A program made the translations under genes and the position numbers. Below, piece by piece: positions 15,657 through 19,935 of a stretch of DNA of 19,935 nucleotides. How positions within the stretch are numbered: position 1 is the first letter of the stretch; every line of letters begins with the position of its first letter. The notes under the pieces were generated by a model. It was not told where the DNA came from. It did no database searches and worked only from the letters and a program-made list of their open reading frames with translations. Source of the stretch: JACCYQ01 sp036675565 (GTDB lineage Bacteria; Bacteroidota; Bacteroidia; Chitinophagales; Chitinophagaceae); NCBI GenBank assembly GCA_036675565.1, contig JAKFER010000198.1:1-19935 (forward strand), given 5' to 3'.

Positions 15657-16217
15657 ATGGAATTATATATCAAAAACATGGTTTGCAATCGCTGCATTGC
15701 AGCAGTTAAGTCTGCTTTAGATGGATTAAAGATCCAGTATACTTCAATAGAATTAGGTGAGGTAATAACGAAAACAGAGCCATCAGAGAAGCAACTTGTT
15801 GCATTAAAAGAAAAACTTCAACAATTAGGTTTTGAATTGCTGGATGACACCAAAAAGAAACTGATAGAAAAAATTAAGACAATCATTATCGAGCATGTAC
15901 ATTATAAGGAAGGCGACAATCGTTATAACCTTTCAGAAATACTTTCTTCTAAACTACGCAAAGACTATTCATACATCAGTCATTTGTTTTCTGAAGTAGA
16001 AGGCATCACGATTGAAAAATACCTTATCAATCAAAAGGTTGAAAAGATAAAAGAGTTACTGGTTTATGACGAATTAAGTCTTAACGAAATTGCTTATCAA
16101 CTGGGATATAGCAGCGTAGCGCACCTTTCCTCCCAATTTAAGAAAGTTACCGGACTTACACCAACGCACTTTAAAAAATTGGGTGGTATTCATAGGAAAA
16201 CCCTGGACAATGTGTAA
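15657..16217 (+). CDS. AraC-type regulator with an N-terminal HMA-like metal-binding domain
   Basis: 186-residue cytoplasmic protein. Residues 1-65 look like a heavy-metal-associated fold: LYIKNMVCNRCIAAVKSAL carries M-x-C-x-x-C (C10, C13), followed by the alternating strand/helix pattern and a closing QQLGFELLDD that matches the 'h..lGY.h' end of HMA domains. Residues ~95-178 are an AraC-family double helix-turn-helix, with LSLNEIAYQLGYSSVAHLSSQFKKVTG as a typical second HTH and adjoining segments (read in parts: LSLNEIAYQLGYSS, AHLSSQFKKVTG). There is no cupin domain. The gene is 88 bp upstream of copA on the same strand. Fusion of a Cu(I)/soft-metal chelator to a DNA-binding module beside a copper ATPase suggests a one-component copper sensor/activator; that role is inference. 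Confidence 0.82.
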   Translation: MELYIKNMVCNRCIAAVKSALDGLKIQYTSIELGEVITKTEPSEKQLVALKEKLQQLGFELLDDTKKKLIEKIKTIIIEHVHYKEGDNRYNLSEILSSKLRKDYSYISHLFSEVEGITIEKYLINQKVEKIKELLVYDELSLNEIAYQLGYSSVAHLSSQFKKVTGLTPTHFKKLGGIHRKTLDNV

Positions 16218-16276
16218 CCACAAAATCTTGTAATTCATTTCTATAAATGTATAACAACCCTGACTTCGTGCAATAG

Positions 16277-16284
16277 TAGCTTTG
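16277..16284 (+). promoter_or_regulatory. candidate -7 box for copA
   Basis: TAGCTTTG matches the Bacteroidota -7 consensus TAnnTTTG exactly and lies 21 bp before ATG 16306. I find no convincing TTTG -33 element at the expected distance, which would fit a promoter that needs an activator such as the neighbouring HMA-AraC protein. Confidence 0.45.
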
Positions 16285-16305
16285 CTGTATCAAAAATATT
16301 TGGAT

Positions 16306-18744
16306 ATGGCAAACGAAAACAACCACTCTGTTTACTTGCCCTTGGAAGGGGTAGAAAGTGAACATTGTGCCTTGATAGTTGATAAAGGATTAAGTAAAGT
16401 AAATGGTATTACATCACATAAAATTGAACTGAATAATAACAGGGCAGTTATTAGTACGACTGATGAAGTAGATGTTGTACCTAAAGCGGTTAAAGTGATA
16501 AAAGATTTAGGGTATAATGTAGATACTATAAAGAAATCCTTTCCTGTTCTTAATATGACTTGTGCATCCTGTGCAAGCAGTTCTCAAAGCATATTAGAAA
16601 ATCAGCCAGGTGTGGTAAGCGTTGCTGTAAACTACGCCAATGGTGCTGCACGAGTAGAATACATTCCTACCATTACTAACCCGCAAAAATTAAAGGGCGC
16701 TTTACAGTCAGTTGGCTATGATTTAATGATAGATGAAAGTGAAGAAGCTAAAGACGCTTTGGAGGATCTGCACAAAAAGAAGTTTCAAACTTTAAAGAAT
16801 AAAACTATTGGTGCTGTTCTGTTATCCATTCCCACGGTGATTATCGGTATGTTCTTTATGAATATGCCGTATGCTAACTACATAATGTGGGCATTGGCTA
16901 CTCCGGTAGTTATCATCTTTGGTAAGCAATTTTTTGTGAATGCATGGAAGCAAGCCAAACACCGTTCAGCCAACATGGATACGTTGGTGGCGTTGAGCAC
17001 AGGTGTTGCTTATTTGTTTAGTGCTTTCAATACGCTGTTTCCCTCTTATTGGAACAACAAAGGATTACATGCCCATGTGTACTTTGAAGCGGCGGCTGTA
17101 GTAATCGCTTTCATATTGTTAGGTAAATTATTGGAAGAAAAGGCAAAAGGGAACACATCATCAGCTATAAAGAAATTGATGGGCTTGCAGCCAAAAACAG
17201 TTACCATGGTGCATGAAGGTGGCCATCAAATGGAAATGCCAATTTCCACCGTACAGGCTGGCAATACATTACTGGTAAAGCCGGGTGAGAAGATTGCAGT
17301 AGATGGCACGGTAAAATCAGGTAATTCTTTTGTTGATGAAAGCATGATAAGTGGTGAACCGGTTCCGGTTGAAAAAATAAAAGGGGAAAAAGTATTTGCA
17401 GGCACTATCAACCAAAAAGGAAGCTTTCAGTTCGTAGCTGACAAGGTGGGCGGTGATACAGTATTGGCGCATATCATTAAGATGGTGCAGGAGGCACAAG
17501 GCAGCAAAGCGCCTGTTCAAAAGTTGGTAGATAAGATTGCAGGCATATTTGTTCCAGTTGTCATTCTTATAGCAATTCTCACCCTTATAGCCTGGTTGGT
17601 TTTGGGTGGAGAGAATGGACTTACACAAGGTTTGTTGGCAATGGTTACCGTATTGATTATTGCTTGTCCTTGTGCTTTAGGCTTGGCTACACCAACCGCT
17701 ATTATGGTAGGTATTGGTAAAGGTGCTGAAAGCGGTATCCTCATCAAAGATGCTGAAAGCCTTGAACTGGCTAAAAAAGTGAATGCTATTGTTCTTGACA
17801 AAACAGGTACAATCACAGAAGGAAAGCCGGTTGTTACAGATATACTTTGGCTAAATAACGATAAAAGCAGTTTACCGGTTTTAGCTTCTATTGAAAAAGG
17901 TTCAGAGCATCCTTTAGCGGAAGCGGTGGTTAAGCATTTGGGTGAGATAACATACTTGCCTGTAAATAATTTTGAAAGTATTACTGGTTTTGGTGCCAGA
18001 GCACAGTTTAACAATCAGAACTTTTATGTAGGTAATGCTTTGTTACTGCGCAGCAATAGCATATCCATTGCCAACGAATTAAACAAGGCTGCCCAACAAT
18101 GGTTAGCTGCCGCAAAGACAGTTATATACTTTGCTAACGATAAGAAAGCGATCGCTGTTATCGCCATTGCTGATAAAGTAAAAGCCACCTCTGTTGATGC
18201 GATAAAACAATTACTTCGCTTAGATATAGAAGTGTATATGCTCACTGGGGACAACCACAGCACCGCAGAAGCCATTGCAAGGCAAGTAGGTATTAAAAAT
18301 TACAAAGCAGAGGTGCTACCTGCAGATAAAGCAGCGTTTGTAAAGGAATTACAACAGCAAGGTAAGGTTGTAGCTATGGTGGGCGATGGGATTAACGACA
18401 GCAATGCCTTAGCCCAGGCAGATGTTAGCATAGCAATGGGAAAGGGAAGTGATATAGCTTTGGATGTAGCTAAAATGACCATCATTTCATCTGACCTTTC
18501 TAAAATTCCGCAAGCTATTAAGTTATCAAAATATACGGTAGTTGCGATTAGACAAAATCTGTTTTGGGCATTTATTTATAACATTATTGGTATTCCCATT
18601 GCCGCAGGTATCTTATATCCAATCAACGGTTTTTTGCTTAATCCAATGATAGCAGGTGCGGCTATGGCATTAAGTTCAGTAAGTGTAGTAAGTAACAGTT
18701 TACGTTTAAAATTTAAATCAATTCATCAATCAATATTAAAATAG
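16306..18744 (+). CDS. copA: Cu(I)-exporting P1B-type ATPase (CopA)
   Basis: 812-residue inner-membrane pump from ATG 16306 (an in-frame TTG at 16282 overlaps the -7 box). Two N-terminal HMA-like domains are seen: the first (~8-78) is degenerate, with GVESEHC where the CxxC should be; the second (~79-150) has NMTCASC (C86, C89). Then come the membrane helices, actuator loop with SGEPVPVEK, the metal-site CPC in IACPCALGLATP (C454, C456), phosphorylation DKTGT (D498), HPLAEAVV, TGDN and GDGINDSNALAQADV. TM7 with FIYNIIGIP and TM8 with MALSSVSVVSNSLRLK show the Asn-Tyr and Met-x-x-Ser-Ser signature of the Cu(I)-specific P1B-1 class. It exports Cu(I) (or Ag) to the periplasm. Six bases separate it from the CopZ-like gene, forming an operon. 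Confidence 0.95.
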   Translation: MANENNHSVYLPLEGVESEHCALIVDKGLSKVNGITSHKIELNNNRAVISTTDEVDVVPKAVKVIKDLGYNVDTIKKSFPVLNMTCASCASSSQSILENQPGVVSVAVNYANGAARVEYIPTITNPQKLKGALQSVGYDLMIDESEEAKDALEDLHKKKFQTLKNKTIGAVLLSIPTVIIGMFFMNMPYANYIMWALATPVVIIFGKQFFVNAWKQAKHRSANMDTLVALSTGVAYLFSAFNTLFPSYWNNKGLHAHVYFEAAAVVIAFILLGKLLEEKAKGNTSSAIKKLMGLQPKTVTMVHEGGHQMEMPISTVQAGNTLLVKPGEKIAVDGTVKSGNSFVDESMISGEPVPVEKIKGEKVFAGTINQKGSFQFVADKVGGDTVLAHIIKMVQEAQGSKAPVQKLVDKIAGIFVPVVILIAILTLIAWLVLGGENGLTQGLLAMVTVLIIACPCALGLATPTAIMVGIGKGAESGILIKDAESLELAKKVNAIVLDKTGTITEGKPVVTDILWLNNDKSSLPVLASIEKGSEHPLAEAVVKHLGEITYLPVNNFESITGFGARAQFNNQNFYVGNALLLRSNSISIANELNKAAQQWLAAAKTVIYFANDKKAIAVIAIADKVKATSVDAIKQLLRLDIEVYMLTGDNHSTAEAIARQVGIKNYKAEVLPADKAAFVKELQQQGKVVAMVGDGINDSNALAQADVSIAMGKGSDIALDVAKMTIISSDLSKIPQAIKLSKYTVVAIRQNLFWAFIYNIIGIPIAAGILYPINGFLLNPMIAGAAMALSSVSVVSNSLRLKFKSIHQSILK

Positions 18745-18750
18745 AATAAA

Positions 18751-18963
18751 ATGGAAATGCTAAAATTCAAAACAAACATTAATTGCGGTGGATGTATAGC
18801 TAAAGTCACTCCTTCGCTAAACGAAACCATAGGTGAAAACAACTGGCAGGTAGATACGCAAAATCCAAACAAAGTATTGACCGTTTCAGGAACGGAAGTC
18901 AATAAGGAAGATGTGATTAAAGCGGTTAAAAAAGCTGGTTTTAAAGCTGAAGAAGTAGGTTAA
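18751..18963 (+). CDS. CopZ-like cytoplasmic copper chaperone (HMA domain)
   Basis: 70-residue single-domain protein. KTNINCGGCIAKV gives the CxxC metal site (C12, C15); the strand LTVSG and the closing KAVKKAGFKAEEV complete the betaalphabetabetaalphabeta HMA fold. There is no signal peptide, so it works in the cytoplasm, passing Cu(I) to CopA or taking it to a regulator. It begins 6 bp after copA and is closed by a terminator hairpin 12 bp after its stop. The 'NCGGC' start without the Met of GMTC is common among Bacteroidota small HMA proteins. A related but broken copy lies ~175 bp downstream. Confidence 0.88.
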   Translation: MEMLKFKTNINCGGCIAKVTPSLNETIGENNWQVDTQNPNKVLTVSGTEVNKEDVIKAVKKAGFKAEEVG

Positions 18964-18975
18964 ACATCGTTCTGA

Positions 18976-19010
18976 GCCGGGTCAGCATTATCCTGATCCG
19001 GCATCTTTTA
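18976..19010 (+). terminator. rho-independent terminator of the copA operon
   Basis: Arms GCCGGGTCAG and CTGATCCGGC (10 bp, one G-U pair) with a 7-base loop, followed by ATCTTTTA. It lies 12 bp after the CopZ-like stop codon. The T tract is short but the stem is strong. Confidence 0.7.
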
Positions 19011-19138
19011 TATACTTAAAAATGACTTTCATTTCAACATATTCCAATTTATCATCAAAATACGTCAGAGCTACAGAAGCTTTGTGTAACCTTATTAGAA
19101 TTTCTATTTCTATGCCGACCGTCATTGCCGGAGATACT

Positions 19139-19305
19139 ACAGTTCTTCCATTGCAATAGTAACATGTATTAAATGAAACCTTTGGTGGATACATTGTAAA
19201 GTGGACACATCAGAATAAGTTACTTACTGTTGCAGCTAATAATAACGAAAATGACATTGTAAAAGAAGTTGTAATGCCGGGCATAAAGTAGAAGTGTTAG
19301 TTTAA
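19139..19305 (+). pseudogene. decayed second CopZ-like HMA gene
   Basis: No single frame is open, but pieces in three frames line up in order with the intact CopZ-like protein upstream. SSSIAIVT (where CGGCIAKVT is expected, both cysteines lost), VLNETFGG (versus SLNETIGE), VDTSE (versus VDTQN), NKLLTVAANNNENDIVKEVV (versus NKVLTVSGTEVNKEDVIKAV), and GHKVEVLV before TAA at 19303-19305. At least three small indels are needed. The beginning before ~19139 is not recognisable. The rest of the 445-bp stretch 18964-19408 holds only the copA terminator and an inverted repeat (19336-19360). Confidence 0.6.
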
Positions 19306-19335
19306 AAGAAAAGTGTTATAAAAACGGCAACTTTT

Positions 19336-19360
19336 TTGATAATAATTCAACAATTATCAA
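19336..19360. promoter_or_regulatory. inverted repeat upstream of the His-rich protein, possible operator
   Basis: TTGATAAT (19336-19343) and ATTATCAA (19353-19360) are exact reverse complements with a 9-base spacer. The centre-to-centre distance of 17 bp (under two helical turns) suits a dimeric regulator. It lies ~50 bp before the likely start of the next gene. There is no following T run on the plus strand, so an operator is likelier than a terminator. Confidence 0.4.
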
Positions 19361-19408
19361 CTTTAGAATAGCTTTATCTAAAATAAATTGGAACTTTGCA
19401 TCAATTCA

Positions 19409-19935
19409 GTGTATAGAAATAAATTCATAAAACTCAAAGCAGCCTTCCTACTGGTAGTATTCTCTATGAACACTATAGTAGGACTTGCATGTTCTTTAGG
19501 GTTGGATATGAGTTACAATTCAAAACACCACGGAGAGGATGCAGCAACTGAGGCGGTAGTTCATATTCATAAAGACGGTAAAAAACATATTCACTACGAG
19601 AAGAAGAAAAGCAATAATAATGATAACTCTCACCAGCAAGGCGAGGAGAAAGCAACGAAAGCTGTAGTACACATTCACAAAGATGGAAAAAGACATATTC
19701 ATCAGGAGAAAAAAGGAAGCCACAGTAACGATAAATACCACACTCACGCCGAGGCTAAGAATACCGAAAAACCAAAAAAAGATAAAGACAATTGTTGCAC
19801 AGATCAAGTAATGAATTTTCAAGAGATTGATAAGACAATACCTAATTCTGTAAACATTATTCTTCCGGTTTTTTTTACAGCTTTTGTAGCTGCTTATTAC
19901 AATATCAATTTATTACCTCACTCAAATGTTGTTAA
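19409..19935 (+). CDS. His-rich exported protein with two metal-binding repeats, partial
   Basis: The frame is open from GTG 19409 to the window end (175 codons, incomplete). From GTG it gives YRNKFIKLKAAFLLVVFSM then NTIVGLACSLGLDM, a good signal-peptide or lipoprotein-like leader; starting at ATG 19466 would lose the basic N-terminus, so GTG is preferred (no ATG is available upstream). The body contains two 17-codon repeats, AVVHIHKDGKKHIHYEK and AVVHIHKDGKRHIHQEK, then a third His cluster YHTHAEAK, a DNCCTD pair, and a hydrophobic NIILPVFFTAFVAAYYN near the end. It resembles the small His/Cys proteins that precede CusCBA/CzcCBA-type efflux genes in Bacteroidota (some are named HYC_CC_PP by annotators, though the HYC motif itself is not here). 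A periplasmic Cu, Zn or Ni buffer is likely. Confidence 0.68.
   Translation, partial: MYRNKFIKLKAAFLLVVFSMNTIVGLACSLGLDMSYNSKHHGEDAATEAVVHIHKDGKKHIHYEKKKSNNNDNSHQQGEEKATKAVVHIHKDGKRHIHQEKKGSHSNDKYHTHAEAKNTEKPKKDKDNCCTDQVMNFQEIDKTIPNSVNIILPVFFTAFVAAYYNINLLPHSNVV
19553..19711 (+). repeat. two imperfect 51-bp coding repeats in the His-rich protein
   Basis: Units at 19553-19603 and 19661-19711 encode the same 17-residue pattern with three HxH-type histidines each; 15 of 17 residues match (K/R and Y/Q differ). The codons differ more than the residues (for example CAT/CAC), so the repeat is under protein-level selection rather than freshly duplicated. Confidence 0.8.

Noticed and set aside
17517..18014. 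165-codon minus-strand ORF opposite copA
   Set aside because: It is the mirror of conserved P-type ATPase motifs (CPC, DKTGT); the Ser/Pro-rich translation has no recognisable family and no start signal.
18988..19194. 68-codon minus-strand ORF after the copA terminator
   Set aside because: It overlaps the terminator hairpin and the decayed HMA gene, whose plus-strand fragments match the neighbouring CopZ-like protein; the antisense product has no recognisable features.
19473..19822. Minus-strand hydrophobic ORFs of 60 and 100 codons at the window end
   Set aside because: They are antisense to the His-rich repeat protein; the hydrophobicity comes from the complement of Lys/His/Glu codons.
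1..19935. CRISPR arrays, tRNA/rRNA genes, transposases or integrases
   Set aside because: I saw no regularly spaced repeats, tRNA-like folds or recombinase motifs in the window; mobility of the island is suggested only by gene content.

Overview
The window looks like the chromosome, or an integrated element, of a Bacteroidota bacterium, most like a Chitinophagaceae-type member. Reasons: an AT-rich sequence, a Bacteroidota-style -7 box (TAnnTTTG) before copA, few strong Shine-Dalgarno sites, a FecA-like TonB receptor, an insert-bearing LspA, and a calcineurin-phosphatase/Omp85 fusion. The species cannot be named from sequence alone. Nearly everything after position 6 kb concerns toxic metals, so this is best read as a metal/metalloid resistance island.

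Layout. 1-1152 (+): tail of a CDF-type metal exporter, a small unknown protein, and an lspA that overlaps it. 1252-4902 (+): a 1217-residue outer-membrane protein with an N-terminal metallophosphatase, a possible kinase-like middle and an Omp85-like barrel. 4943-5704 (-): a YkuD-type L,D-transpeptidase. 5705-6187: mostly empty, with one possible 53-residue ORF. 6188-9485 (-): an ars operon in the order arsR, DUF6428-like Cys-tailed protein, ArsN-like acetyltransferase (frameshifted), ACR3 arsenite exporter (frameshifted), metallophosphoesterase. 9558-13162 (-): a mer operon in the order ArsR-type regulator, merTP, merP, merA, four-helix membrane protein (amber stop), bleomycin-resistance-like VOC protein (frameshifted). 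13328-15538 (+): a TonB-dependent receptor divergent from the mer operon. 15657-18963 (+): a copper module of an HMA-AraC fusion regulator, copA and a CopZ-like chaperone, closed by a terminator. 19139-19305: the wreck of a second CopZ-like gene. 19409-end (+): a His-rich exported protein that runs off the window.

How the parts fit. The two ArsR-type repressors each have a palindromic operator (9494-9511, with a second related site at 9120-9135; and 13182-13205). Mercury would be imported by MerTP/MerP and reduced by MerA. Arsenite would be exported by ACR3, if the frameshift is a sequencing error or is suppressed. Copper would be sensed by the HMA-AraC protein, carried by the CopZ-like protein and exported by CopA. 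Four genes between 7.7 and 10.3 kb are each interrupted by a single lesion, while the flanking ~16 kb shows almost none. This suggests either local decay of the accessory ars/mer genes or a locally poor assembly.
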